From contig CAZIXE010000006.1 in assembly GCA_964543235.1 (NCBI GenBank), positions 22,056 to 86,055 of the forward strand: a stretch of DNA of 64,000 nt, in the 5' to 3' direction. The translations under genes were made by a program, and so were the position numbers. The notes below the pieces were generated by a model. It saw only the letters and a program-made list of their open reading frames with translations, was not told where the DNA came from and did not search any database. Source of the stretch: JANMMJ01 sp964543235. Its GTDB lineage: Bacteria; Pseudomonadota; Alphaproteobacteria; Rhizobiales; Aestuariivirgaceae. This document shows positions 14,923 through 23,223 of the stretch, piece by piece. Each line of letters starts with the position of its first letter. Position 1 is the stretch's first letter.

Positions 14923-16447
14923 CAGAGCCTTCCTCGACAGCGAAGCCGCTGCGGCCCGAACGCGTGCTGCTGGCCTTGCCTGGCCAGCAGTGTCGCTGAT
15001 CGTGCTGTTCATGGCAGGCATCTCATTGCTGGTTCACGACCGCTACCACAACGCCGATGTGAGCTGGCTCATCACCGCTGCCGAAGGCGTCCTGCAGGGA
15101 AAGGTTCTCTACAAGGACATACTGGAGACCAATCCGCCGGCTGCTGTCCTGCTTTACCTGATACCAAGCCGAATTGCGGCATGGCTGCATTTCATGGCAG
15201 AGGATGCCGTAACCCTTCAGACCTATCTCGTGGCATTCGTGAGCCTGGCGCTGACGTCGCGGGTACTTCCGAACACGATCAACGGAATGGCGAATGCCAG
15301 GCTGTGGCTGTTCATGGTCATGGCTGCCGGCGTGCTGATCCTGCCCATGCACGGGTTTGCCCAGCGCGAGCACTATGCCGTGATGCTGTCACTGCCGATG
15401 GTGGCCAATTTCATCAGATTTGCCGAAGTGGGTAGCTGGGCCCGCGGCTGGCAATCCTGGGCGATAGTCCTGTTGGCCTCACTACCCCTTGCGCTGAAAC
15501 CGATATTTGCACTGCCCGGGGTTCTGCTGCTGGCTCATGCGCTCGTTCATGCGCGGTCCTGGCGCCCGATGCTCGACAGCGGAATCGTCCACGCAGGACT
15601 GATCGGCACGGGTCTCACGGTGACCCTCGTCTGGGGCTTTCCGCACTACCTGGAAATTGTCGTTCCGATCCTTCGCGACATCTATGTTCCGGCGCGAAGC
15701 GATTTCATGGCCATTCTCCTGGGCGAACATGTCTTTGTCGCCGGCCTGGCTGCAATCATCATCAGCATCGGGCTGGCGGGCGTGGCGCGGCCAACGGAGG
15801 GAGTCGTATCAATGATCCTCGCCGCCGCTGGATTCCTCGCCGGTTATGTGATCCAGGGGAAGGGCTTTCCCTATCACGCCTATCCTGCCCTGTTCTACGG
15901 CATCTGCGCGCTATGCATACTGATCCTGGCGCGCCTGACAGACGTCTCACGCGGTGGCGGATCGGTGAGGCTTACCGTGACGATATATTCGATCGTCTTG
16001 GCGATCATCGCAGGGGCGGCCACGAAGGACCTCGCCTGGAGGCGGCAGCCGATGACGGACCTGGCCTGGGCCGGAGAGCTGGACCGGCCGACGGTGATGA
16101 TGATCAGCAAGGAAATCCAGATCGCCTTCCCGCTCATCCGCAAGATCGGCGGCCAGTGGGTCGATCCGGCCAACGGGCAGTGGATGGTGTTCTACTCCGC
16201 TTTCATGCTGAGGCGCGCCGGTGAGGACCAGGCGCGCCGTGCCGTATTGGAATACTACTATGACCGCGGCCTTCAGGAGGCGATACAGGTTATCGAGAGA
16301 GAGAAGCCCGATCTCATACTGATCGACATGTCGCCGTACATGGCGTGGCTGCGCGAGGCCTTCGAGTCAGCGAGGCCTGGCCTGCTGAGCGGCTACAGTC
16401 CGGTGGCAGAAGAACGCTACATCCGGGTGATGCGCCGCAATCAGTGA
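14915..16447 (+). CDS. Polytopic membrane protein, GT-C glycosyltransferase-like (GT39/ArnT-like layout)
   Basis: A 510-residue protein with about 10 membrane helices. The first loop contains HNADVSWLITAAEGVLQGK followed by YKDILETNPPAA: an Asp soon after helix 1, then an acidic Y-x-D-x-x-E-x-N-P-P motif, as in many ArnT/PMT-related GT-C enzymes that use polyprenyl-phosphate sugar donors in the periplasm. A soluble C-terminal domain of about 130 residues follows. It overlaps the EamA-like gene by eight bases, so the two are coupled, and its stop overlaps by seven bases the stop of the convergent GT-C-like gene on the other strand. Substrate unknown. Confidence 0.65.
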   Translation: MDSRAFLDSEAAAARTRAAGLAWPAVSLIVLFMAGISLLVHDRYHNADVSWLITAAEGVLQGKVLYKDILETNPPAAVLLYLIPSRIAAWLHFMAEDAVTLQTYLVAFVSLALTSRVLPNTINGMANARLWLFMVMAAGVLILPMHGFAQREHYAVMLSLPMVANFIRFAEVGSWARGWQSWAIVLLASLPLALKPIFALPGVLLLAHALVHARSWRPMLDSGIVHAGLIGTGLTVTLVWGFPHYLEIVVPILRDIYVPARSDFMAILLGEHVFVAGLAAIIISIGLAGVARPTEGVVSMILAAAGFLAGYVIQGKGFPYHAYPALFYGICALCILILARLTDVSRGGGSVRLTVTIYSIVLAIIAGAATKDLAWRRQPMTDLAWAGELDRPTVMMISKEIQIAFPLIRKIGGQWVDPANGQWMVFYSAFMLRRAGEDQARRAVLEYYYDRGLQEAIQVIEREKPDLILIDMSPYMAWLREAFESARPGLLSGYSPVAEERYIRVMRRNQ

Positions 16448-18063
16448 GGCGCGCCGGGAGGCAGGTGGACCGTGTAGCCGGCGAGTTCGCGCTCGACGGG
16501 ATAGTATCGGAGAATAGCTTCCCGCATTGCCGGCGTATAGCGCGCGCGAAACTGAAGCCCGTCGTTTCGCCCCTCAGCGACGATCATCGAAAACTCCCGC
16601 CTGCCGACCTGTGCGAGAACTGGTTTCTCGTCGAACCTGCCAAGAGCCGACAGCTCGGCCACAATCGCCGGCTCAAGGTAGATGCCCTTGCTGCTGCGAA
16701 GGAGGGACACCATGTCGTCCGAAATCACGTGCTGGCGAGCTGACGCAATCAGTTCCGAAAGCAGCCGCTGTTCCGCCAGCCATTTCTCGCCCTTGCCGCC
16801 AAACAGGGCGGTCTGGGGGGCAGCGATGGCGACCTGAAGAGCCAGTGAAATGGTCACTAGGGCGCCAGTTACCACTTTGGTTTTGTTAAGAGGGGCAACA
16901 GGACTTGAGCTGGCGAGGCTGTACACTAGAAACCCCATGTAGGGTGCGAGTGCTATCCCGAGAATGATGCTTAGGGAATTCATCCATTCGATCAGGTAGT
17001 TGAATGCAGCACCGCTTTTCAGAACCAGTGGAAGCAGCAGCGTGCAGATCAGAAGATAACTGACGGCGAAGAGCTCCGCCGTCGCCAGGCGGCTGCGAAC
17101 TCTGACCTGAGTTGCGGATGAAGTCTCTTGGGCAGCAGGGGAAGCACCCGGCGAAAGGACAGTCAGCAGCAACCATGCCACCGGAATGACAATGAACATC
17201 AGGTGATACTTCAAGACCGTCGAGACCATAGTCAGGTTTTCGAGATCAAGTCTGTTGACGTTGTAGGAAACGACGTTCCGGAGAAAGCCGCCTTGCGTGT
17301 GCAGATGCAGCGCAAGGAGGAGCAACAGTCCGAGCGCCACCGACGAGGCAAGCCCGGCCACTGCAGATCTCCAATCTCTCAGCGCCAGTGTCAGATAGAG
17401 AGCGAGGGGGCCGGCTATCATGGTCTGCTTGGTAAAGACCGCCAGGACCAGAAACAGTGAACTCAACAAGACCCAGGGGAGGCGGCCCCGAGCAAACAGG
17501 CCAAGGCTCACACCGGCAAGTGTCAGGAACATTGCCAGATTGTCGACCCTGTAGAGGGCAGACCAGTAGGCAATGGGCATGAATGCGAAAGTGAATAGGC
17601 CGGCAGAGACGCTGGCAAGAGATCGTGACAGCGTGCCGCAAGAGCGTGCCGCTGCCAGCCAGGCGAGATAACCGATGAGAGCGGCCGACCCGAAGGCCGA
17701 TAGCACTGAGACAAGGCGGCCGGCGGCCAGACCATCGACGCCAAGCCACGATGCGACCAGCTCGGCCGTGACATGAAAGACCGGAGGATAATGAAAGATG
17801 ATGTGCGGCACATCGTTGATGTCGCCGTAGCCTTCACCCCGCATGATCATAATCGCCTGCTGCCAGACGATGCCCTCGCCGTAGTCGAGCTGGTGCGGGA
17901 AGGTAACCGCCCTGATCATGTTGGCGACCCATCCGGCGAAGTTCATGACGAGTGCGCTCAACAGCAGCATCGCTCCAGCAACGGACAACAGCCAAAGATA
18001 TCGCCCGGCCGGCCGCGGCTGGGCGGTGGCCGTATCGTGCTGCGAGATCACGCGATTATTCAC
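16441..18063 (-). CDS. Polytopic membrane protein, GT-C glycosyltransferase-like
   Basis: A 540-residue protein with about 11 membrane helices, last gene of a six-gene leftward operon. After helix 1 the loop reads QLDYGEGIVWQQA, later FHYPPVFHV; a D-Y-G-E-G motif plus Y-P-P is a recurrent signature of uncharacterised bacterial GT-C proteins. A soluble C-terminal domain of about 140 residues follows the last helix. In gtr-type systems (GtrA flippase, GtrB sugar-phosphate synthase, GtrC transferase), GtrC is a large membrane protein with no shared sequence, and this gene could fill that place. It overlaps the upstream methyltransferase gene by eight bases. Confidence 0.65.
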   Translation of the reverse strand: MNNRVISQHDTATAQPRPAGRYLWLLSVAGAMLLLSALVMNFAGWVANMIRAVTFPHQLDYGEGIVWQQAIMIMRGEGYGDINDVPHIIFHYPPVFHVTAELVASWLGVDGLAAGRLVSVLSAFGSAALIGYLAWLAAARSCGTLSRSLASVSAGLFTFAFMPIAYWSALYRVDNLAMFLTLAGVSLGLFARGRLPWVLLSSLFLVLAVFTKQTMIAGPLALYLTLALRDWRSAVAGLASSVALGLLLLLALHLHTQGGFLRNVVSYNVNRLDLENLTMVSTVLKYHLMFIVIPVAWLLLTVLSPGASPAAQETSSATQVRVRSRLATAELFAVSYLLICTLLLPLVLKSGAAFNYLIEWMNSLSIILGIALAPYMGFLVYSLASSSPVAPLNKTKVVTGALVTISLALQVAIAAPQTALFGGKGEKWLAEQRLLSELIASARQHVISDDMVSLLRSSKGIYLEPAIVAELSALGRFDEKPVLAQVGRREFSMIVAEGRNDGLQFRARYTPAMREAILRYYPVERELAGYTVHLPPGAPH

Positions 18064-18697
18064 GACCGGGCCTTGCCGTTACCAGCATCTGCTTGCCGAG
18101 CGGCTTGAAGGGTGAGGCGAGATAGGCGCGGATCAGGAGGGGCGAGACCGGGAGCCTGGACTTGATGGTGAGGGGCAGAAAGCGCGGCCGCACGTCAAGC
18201 ACTTCATAGCCATTGGCGGCGAGGAAGTCGGCGAGGCTCACATGCGAGTAGACCGACACATGGGTATAGTCATCGAAATACTCGCGCCAGGCATAACGGT
18301 AGTTGGGCTGCAGGATGGTCAGCACGCCGCGTGGCGAGAGCTTCCGGCGGAGAGCGGCGAGCGCCTTGCGGAACTGGTCCCGGGACAGATGCTCGAACAG
18401 GTTGCTGGCGAAGGCATAATCGATCGTGCCGTCGTCCAGCATCGACAGGTCATCGGCACTTCCGACGATAGCTTCGACCCCGGGCTGGAGGTGACTGCGG
18501 ATACCCTCCCAGGCGTCGAGGCCGATGCGGCGGCGGGCCACGACATTGTTGATGAAATCGCCATAGCCGCAGCCCAGGTCCAGGACACAGAAATCCGGCT
18601 GGATAAGACGACTGAAATGGGCGCGCCACAGCGTGCGCCACAAGACGTCGCGGCGCGGATCGGGCGCAAAGCGCGAGGTGTGGTAGCCCTCATACAT
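18056..18697 (-). CDS. Class I SAM-dependent methyltransferase
   Basis: A 213-residue Rossmann-fold methyltransferase. The SAM-binding motif I is VLDLGCGYGDF at about residue 37, followed by an acidic strand end (RRIGLDAW) and DYAFASNLFEHL as motif II. LSPRGVLTILQPNYRYAWREYFDDYTHVS resembles methyltransferases found in polysaccharide and lipid-glycan clusters. It is flanked by, and overlaps, a GT2 gene (by eight bases) and a GT-C-like gene (by eight bases), so it probably methylates a sugar or carrier-linked glycan made by this operon. The precise acceptor cannot be inferred. Confidence 0.8.
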   Translation of the reverse strand: MYEGYHTSRFAPDPRRDVLWRTLWRAHFSRLIQPDFCVLDLGCGYGDFINNVVARRRIGLDAWEGIRSHLQPGVEAIVGSADDLSMLDDGTIDYAFASNLFEHLSRDQFRKALAALRRKLSPRGVLTILQPNYRYAWREYFDDYTHVSVYSHVSLADFLAANGYEVLDVRPRFLPLTIKSRLPVSPLLIRAYLASPFKPLGKQMLVTARPGRE

Positions 18698-19796
18698 CAG
18701 GGGTTTTCCAGCCGAAGGTCAGCCCGTGCATCATGCGCAGCCCGACGCACAGGGCCCGCCAGTTGTGCACGTTCCCGCCCTTGCTCTCGCCCACCCGGGC
18801 ATAGAAGGTGATGGGGCACTCGACAAAGACCAGATGGCTGGCAAGAACCTGGTCAATAAAATGGGCGTTGAATTCGAGATTGATGGCGCTGTTGAGCTGC
18901 GGGAGCAGGGTGAGCAATGCGCTGCGCCGGCACAGCTTGTAGGTGGAGCCCAGATCGGTGACGGTACCCGAGCCGAGATGCTTGGCTTCCAGAAGCTTGG
19001 CGACGAACAGGTTGCCGTAGAACATGAAGGTGGTGAGCTGGGTGTGGCGCTCGCGGAGCGTCTCGACGATGCGGGTGCCGTTGACGATGTCGGCATGGGG
19101 CGCATAGGCCAGCAGCTTGTCGATGTCGATCGAGCGGAAGGTGCGGTCGCCTTCGCACAGGATGACGATCTCCGTGTCCTCATGTTTCGCGGCTTCCGAC
19201 AGGCAGCGATGGACGCAATGGCCATAGCCCTGGTTCGGCTCATTGATGGCGATGGCACCGGCGTCACGGGCGCGCTGCAAGGTATTGTCGGTACTGTTGT
19301 TGCTGACGACGATGACGCGGCGGACTTTGGGATGGCTGCGGAAATCGCGGACCGCATCGGCGATGCTGACCTCGTCATTGTAGGCGGTGAGGGCGACGGT
19401 GACCTGATCCGCGGCGAGCGGCGTGGTCCTGAGGCCGTTTTCGGTGCGCTTGCGATTGAACAGCACCAGCACATCGAACAGCGAAAGCACCAGCCCAGCC
19501 ACCAGCGGCAGCCCGCTGTACCATACGAGCCATTCGCTGACGGCGGTCAATTGCTGATAGGGGCCGATGAGGTAGCGCGGCAGCACCAGCGCGACGCCGA
19601 GCAAGTACATCGCGAGGCCAATGCAACATAAATAGATGCCATAGAGCAGAAATGGGATCGACAGGATCCCTTCGGCATCCGGCAGCAGGCGGCGAACACC
19701 CGGCACATCGGTGGGCAGATTGCGCGGCCGGCTCCCCGGGCTGCCGGGGTTACCGGAAGGGCGATCGCCGGTCCTCCGGGTGAGGCTCTGCTTCAT
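18690..19796 (-). CDS. Family 2 glycosyltransferase with N-terminal membrane helices
   Basis: About 368 residues. Two hydrophobic segments lie near residues 45-75 and 90-115, followed by a GT2 (GT-A fold) domain: TVALTAYNDEVSIADAV is the nucleotide-sugar binding start, NNSTDNT takes the place of the usual D-G-S-x-D-x-T, and ILCEGDRTF supplies the acidic metal-binding position. It is likely a membrane-bound polyprenyl-phosphate or lipid glycosyltransferase. ATG 19796 gives a classic four-base ATGA overlap with the GtrA gene; another in-frame ATG at 19802 would add two residues. The usual D-x-D is replaced by an E-G-D arrangement, common in dolichol-phosphate-mannose-synthase-like enzymes. Confidence 0.8.
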   Translation of the reverse strand: MKQSLTRRTGDRPSGNPGSPGSRPRNLPTDVPGVRRLLPDAEGILSIPFLLYGIYLCCIGLAMYLLGVALVLPRYLIGPYQQLTAVSEWLVWYSGLPLVAGLVLSLFDVLVLFNRKRTENGLRTTPLAADQVTVALTAYNDEVSIADAVRDFRSHPKVRRVIVVSNNSTDNTLQRARDAGAIAINEPNQGYGHCVHRCLSEAAKHEDTEIVILCEGDRTFRSIDIDKLLAYAPHADIVNGTRIVETLRERHTQLTTFMFYGNLFVAKLLEAKHLGSGTVTDLGSTYKLCRRSALLTLLPQLNSAINLEFNAHFIDQVLASHLVFVECPITFYARVGESKGGNVHNWRALCVGLRMMHGLTFGWKTPDV

Positions 19797-20206
19797 GTCC
19801 ATCGATCCTGACCGGGGCCCAGCCGATGGGGCCTGAACGCCCAGGTTCGCGACAGCACGAAGTTGAAGGGCGGGACAATCGCGAGGATGGCCAGCATGGC
19901 AAAGGCGTAGTCCAGGCCGCCGAGCGTGGTGACGGCATGGATGATCAGGGTCGTGATCCCCAAGCCCAGCAGCGAGACGGCGGCAAACCGGACAAGATGG
20001 CGGCCGTGGCTGCCGCGCAGACTGAAAGTCCAGTGAAAGTTGCCGAGATAGGAGATCGAGAAGGCCGCCGCGTATCCTGCCAGGTTCGCCTGATAGGGGC
20101 CAATGCCGGCCGCCGACCGCGCCAGGTAGGCGACGGCCACATGGGCCAGTGTGGCGAGCAGACCGATGCCCACGAACCTGCAGAGCTGGGCCAGGACCTC
20201 CTTCAT
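19793..20206 (-). CDS. GtrA-family membrane protein (probable lipid-linked sugar flippase)
   Basis: A 137-residue protein with four membrane helices. The N-terminus FVGIGLLATLAHVAVAYL and the central ISYLGNFHWTFSLR are the hallmark of the GtrA family: conserved N-F, then W-T-F and an Arg after helix 2. GtrA proteins flip polyprenyl-phosphate sugars in O-antigen, teichoic-acid and other glycan modification. Start and stop codons overlap the neighbouring methyltransferase and GT2 genes by four bases each, showing tight operon coupling. The GtrB-like partner is two genes upstream in the same operon. Confidence 0.88.
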   Translation of the reverse strand: MKEVLAQLCRFVGIGLLATLAHVAVAYLARSAAGIGPYQANLAGYAAAFSISYLGNFHWTFSLRGSHGRHLVRFAAVSLLGLGITTLIIHAVTTLGGLDYAFAMLAILAIVPPFNFVLSRTWAFRPHRLGPGQDRWT

Positions 20207-20937
20207 CGGCGGCGCTGCCCCACTACCGCAAACAGGGAAAGCCCGAAAAGCAGCGGCACGGTGCCGACCACGTGGCGCTCGGCTGCGAAGATCCGGGTGA
20301 ACAGCGCGTTGATGACCGGGCCGGGCGGCGCGGCAGTCCCGCCGGTTTGTCTGCGCAGCGGTTCGGCGAGGCGGTGGGCCACGGCAAGCGGAAAGAGGAG
20401 GGTATTGAAATAGCCGATCCTTTTGGGCTCGAGACCGGCCGCGCGAATGGCTTCAGTCAGGCTCGACCTGGTGTAGCGGCGCTTGTGATGGTGGATCTCG
20501 TCGTGGCGGGACCAAAGCCAGGGCATGGCGGGCACGGTGAGGAGGATGGAGCCATGCGGCTTGAGTTTCCGGCCAAGGGCTGCCAGGGAGGCCTTGTCGT
20601 CATCAATGTGCTCAAGAACGTCAAGCAGCGCGATCATGTCGAAACTTGCGTCGGCATAGGGGAGATCGTCGGGCAGGGCACCGTAGGCTATGGACATGCC
20701 GGTTTTCTCGGCCGCTGTGCGCCGCGCCATGTCGTCAAACTCGAAGGCCCGCAGGCGGCCGTAAGTCGACAACAGTTCCAGATTGCCTCCCGTGCCGCAA
20801 CCCGCTTCGAGGATTTCGGCCTCTGCCGGGGGGCGGACGAGCGTCTCAATGAGCCTGGCGACGATGCGGCGGCGGCCGGCAAACCACCAATGGGTAGCCT
20901 CGTCGGCGGCCATCTGCTGATAGGCACTGCGGTCCAT
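20203..20937 (-). CDS. Class I SAM-dependent methyltransferase
   Basis: A 244-residue methyltransferase. Motif I is ILEAGCGTGGNLELL (about residues 47-61), the acidic residue after strand 2 lies in RAFEFDDMA, and FDMIALLDVLEHIDDD is the acidic motif of the Methyltransf_11 group. DEATHWWFAGRR at the N-terminus is a recurrent motif of glycan-associated methyltransferases, the H-W-W-F preceding the SAM domain. A C-terminal hydrophobic stretch (about residues 210-238) may tether it to the inner membrane. It lies between the GtrB-like and GtrA genes, so the glycan precursor or its carrier is the likely substrate. Confidence 0.82.
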   Translation of the reverse strand: MDRSAYQQMAADEATHWWFAGRRRIVARLIETLVRPPAEAEILEAGCGTGGNLELLSTYGRLRAFEFDDMARRTAAEKTGMSIAYGALPDDLPYADASFDMIALLDVLEHIDDDKASLAALGRKLKPHGSILLTVPAMPWLWSRHDEIHHHKRRYTRSSLTEAIRAAGLEPKRIGYFNTLLFPLAVAHRLAEPLRRQTGGTAAPPGPVINALFTRIFAAERHVVGTVPLLFGLSLFAVVGQRRR

Positions 20938-20940
20938 CGC

Positions 20941-21960
20941 CTATTCCAGCCCGATCTTCGATTCGATCACATAGTTCGGCCGGCCGCGGACTTCGCGGGC
21001 GATGCGGCCGACATATTCGCCGAGGATGCCGAGGGAGACGAGGTTGAAGCTGCCGAGAAACAGGACCATGGCCATGAGCGAGGCGTAGCCCGGTGTGTCG
21101 ACGCCGTAAATCAGAGTGCGGATGACGATGTAGAAACCGAACAGGGCAGCGAAGATGCCGAGCGCGATGCCGAGCCAGGTTGAAACGCGGAGCGGGATGG
21201 TGGAGGAGGAAACGATACCGTCAATGGCCAGCGCCCACAGCCTGCCATAGGGCCATTTGGAGGCGCCCGCCACGCGCGGCGGCCGCTCATACTCGATGGT
21301 CGCGGTCTCATAACCCACCCATGAGAACAGCCCCTTGCTGAAGCGGTTGTTCTCGTTGAGCAGCTTCAGGGTCTCGACCACCTCGCGGTCGAGCAGGCGG
21401 AAATCGCCGACATTGGGCGAGATCGGGTACTCGGCGAGGCGGTTGTAGATGCGGTAGAACCATTCGGAGGTCTGGCGCTTCAGCCAGGTGTCGGCATCGC
21501 GGTTAGAGCGCCTGGCATTCACCACCCTGGCGCCCTCCTGCCAGCGCCGCACCATTTCCTGGAAGAGCTCCGGCGGATCCTGCAGGTCGACGTCGATGGG
21601 GATCGCGACCCGGCCGCTGACATGGGCAATCCCGGCCGCCAGCGCTGCCTCCTTGCCGAAATTCCGCGACAGGTTGAGGAGCTTGACCTTGGGATTGCGG
21701 GTCGCGGCGGCGGCAATGGCGATGCGGGTGGCGTCGGTGCTGCCGTCGTTGACGAAAATGACCTCGTAGTTGCGGGTGCCGTCGATCGCCAGGCTGGCGG
21801 CCTCGGCAAACGGGATCACCCGGTCAAGGAACAGCGGCACGGCCTCCTGTTCGTTGTAAACAGGCACGATGAGCGACAGCGAAACGGGGCGCGGTTGGAG
21901 CTGCTTTGCGATCTGCATTTGCAAGTCAGTATGTCTCGCCATGGGCTGAGGCGCTGGCAT
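20941..21960 (-). CDS. GtrB-like polyprenyl-phosphate glycosyltransferase (GT2)
   Basis: A 339-residue protein with a GT2 domain followed by two membrane helices, the architecture of GtrB, ArnC and related dolichol-phosphate-mannose-synthase-like enzymes. SLIVPVYNEQEAV starts the GT-A fold, FVNDGSTDAT is the nucleotide-binding DGSxD, DVDLQDPPEL holds the D-x-D metal site, and FRLLDREVV is the conserved catalytic-side motif. The helices lie at about residues 250-272 and 284-310. It should transfer a sugar from a nucleotide donor to undecaprenyl phosphate on the cytoplasmic face. First gene of the leftward six-gene operon; three nearby in-frame ATGs leave the exact N-terminus uncertain by up to about 15 residues. 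Confidence 0.88.
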   Translation of the reverse strand: MPAPQPMARHTDLQMQIAKQLQPRPVSLSLIVPVYNEQEAVPLFLDRVIPFAEAASLAIDGTRNYEVIFVNDGSTDATRIAIAAAATRNPKVKLLNLSRNFGKEAALAAGIAHVSGRVAIPIDVDLQDPPELFQEMVRRWQEGARVVNARRSNRDADTWLKRQTSEWFYRIYNRLAEYPISPNVGDFRLLDREVVETLKLLNENNRFSKGLFSWVGYETATIEYERPPRVAGASKWPYGRLWALAIDGIVSSSTIPLRVSTWLGIALGIFAALFGFYIVIRTLIYGVDTPGYASLMAMVLFLGSFNLVSLGILGEYVGRIAREVRGRPNYVIESKIGLE

Positions 21961-22023
21961 CGCTAGAATGATCCAATTTCTCTCGTAACGCCACCGTCAT
22001 GCAAGGCCGGGACCAGATCTTCT

Positions 22024-22407
22024 TCAACCGGCAGCCACCACCGAAACTTCGACGACCAGGTCGGGATGCGCCAGACCGGCAACGATCAGCAGGGTCGCCG
22101 CGGCGCGATGGCCCTTCAGCATGCGGTCGCGGGTCTCGCGGTAGAGGCCGATATGGGAGCGGTCGGTGATGTAGACATGGGCATCGACGATGTCGGTGTG
22201 GTCCATGCCTTCTTCCCTGAGAATGGCCATGACATTGGCCCAGCAAAGCTCATGCTGTTCGGCGGGGGTTGTGGCAATGGTGCCATCGGTTCGGGCACCC
22301 ACCTGTCCCGCCACATGGACGATGCGGGCGCCCGGTTCGATGGCGATGGCCTGGGCATAGTTCGAGAACGGGGGCGTGGCATCAGCAGACTTGATTTCGC
22401 GTTGCAT
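22024..22407 (-). CDS. RidA-like (YjgF/UK114) protein lacking the usual active-site arginine
   Basis: A 127-residue single-domain protein with the YjgF fold: VHVAGQVG, PAEQHELCWANVMAIL and a terminal LAHPDLVVEVSVVA strand. Classical RidA uses an Arg in the P-x-R-x-x-x-E-V-x-x-L motif to deaminate 2-aminoacrylate. Here the aligned segment is HRAAATLLIVAGL, with the Arg displaced by about four residues and the Glu replaced, so it probably belongs to another Rid subfamily with a different or unknown activity. The gene is divergent from ssb across a gap that contains a LexA box, so it could share SOS control. Subfamily placement is by eye. Confidence 0.8.
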   Translation of the reverse strand: MQREIKSADATPPFSNYAQAIAIEPGARIVHVAGQVGARTDGTIATTPAEQHELCWANVMAILREEGMDHTDIVDAHVYITDRSHIGLYRETRDRMLKGHRAAATLLIVAGLAHPDLVVEVSVVAAG

Positions 22408-22452
22408 TGGGGAACTCCGTGTTGGCGGCCGCGATCATATTCGCCTTGACGC

Positions 22453-22467
22453 GAACATAAAGAGAAC
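22453..22467. promoter_or_regulatory. LexA (SOS) box, GAAC-N7-GAAC
   Basis: GAAC, seven bases (ATAAAGA), GAAC is an exact match to the direct-repeat LexA operator of alphaproteobacteria (GTTC-N7-GTTC read on the other strand). It sits between the RidA-like gene (start 22407) and ssb (start 22555). In alphaproteobacteria ssb, often divergent from uvrA, is a known LexA target, which supports the assignment. Confidence 0.75.
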
Positions 22468-22554
22468 ATATTGTTGTCGTGTGGATAAGTCGGCTTCCGC
22501 GATGAAACGGCGGAGGCATTGAACTAGTGTGCGGACAGGAAAAGGAGTGCGGGC

Positions 22555-23043
22555 ATGGCCGGATCAGTCAACAAAGTCATTCTGGTGGGCAATCTCGGCA
22601 GGGACCCGGAGGTCCGCCACACCCAGGACGGCAAGGCCATCGTCAATCTGAGCATTGCCACGTCCGAGACATGGCGCGACCGGCAGACCGGCGAGCGCAA
22701 GGAACGTACGGAGTGGCATCGCGTGGTCATCTTCAATGAGAACCTGGCGAAGGTTGCCGAGCAATACCTGAAGAAGGGCTCCAAGGTCTATGTCGAGGGA
22801 CAGCTGCAGACCCGCAAATATACCGACAATGCCGGTGTCGAGCGCTATTCGACGGAAGTGGTCCTGCAGAACTTCCGCGGCGAGCTCACCATGCTCGATG
22901 GCCGCAATGGTGGGGCCGGCGACAGCGCCGGCTATGCCGGATCCGAGGAATTCGGACAATCGGGGCCGATGAGCGGCGGCCGGCCAAGCGGCGGCAAGGC
23001 CCAGAGCTTCGTGCGCGATCTGGACGATGAGGTGCCGTTCTGA
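22555..23043 (+). CDS. ssb: Single-stranded DNA-binding protein SSB
   Basis: A 162-residue SSB. The N-terminal OB fold begins SVNKVILVGNLGRDPEVR and includes ERTEWHRVVIF and YLKKGSKVYVEG. A Gly-rich linker follows from about residue 115, and the acidic tip ends DLDDEVPF, the partner-binding tail that recruits repair and replication proteins. It binds exposed single strands during replication, repair and recombination as a tetramer. The ATG is preceded by GGAG-like bases. A LexA box about 90 bases upstream predicts SOS induction. uvrA, the usual divergent partner, is not here. Confidence 0.97.
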   Translation: MAGSVNKVILVGNLGRDPEVRHTQDGKAIVNLSIATSETWRDRQTGERKERTEWHRVVIFNENLAKVAEQYLKKGSKVYVEGQLQTRKYTDNAGVERYSTEVVLQNFRGELTMLDGRNGGAGDSAGYAGSEEFGQSGPMSGGRPSGGKAQSFVRDLDDEVPF

Positions 23044-23223
23044 GAGTCGCGGGACGGCGAGACGGCCTTAACCTTACCCGTTGACCTTACCAGTTCATAA
23101 TAGGGCTGAAAAGTGCAGCGTTTACCACGACTTACGCTGGCACTCGGGGAAAACGTCCGATACAGTTTTAGTCGAATTTAGCGCTGCTCTTCGAGGTCTT
23201 CACCCTCAAGGCAGAACTCCAGA

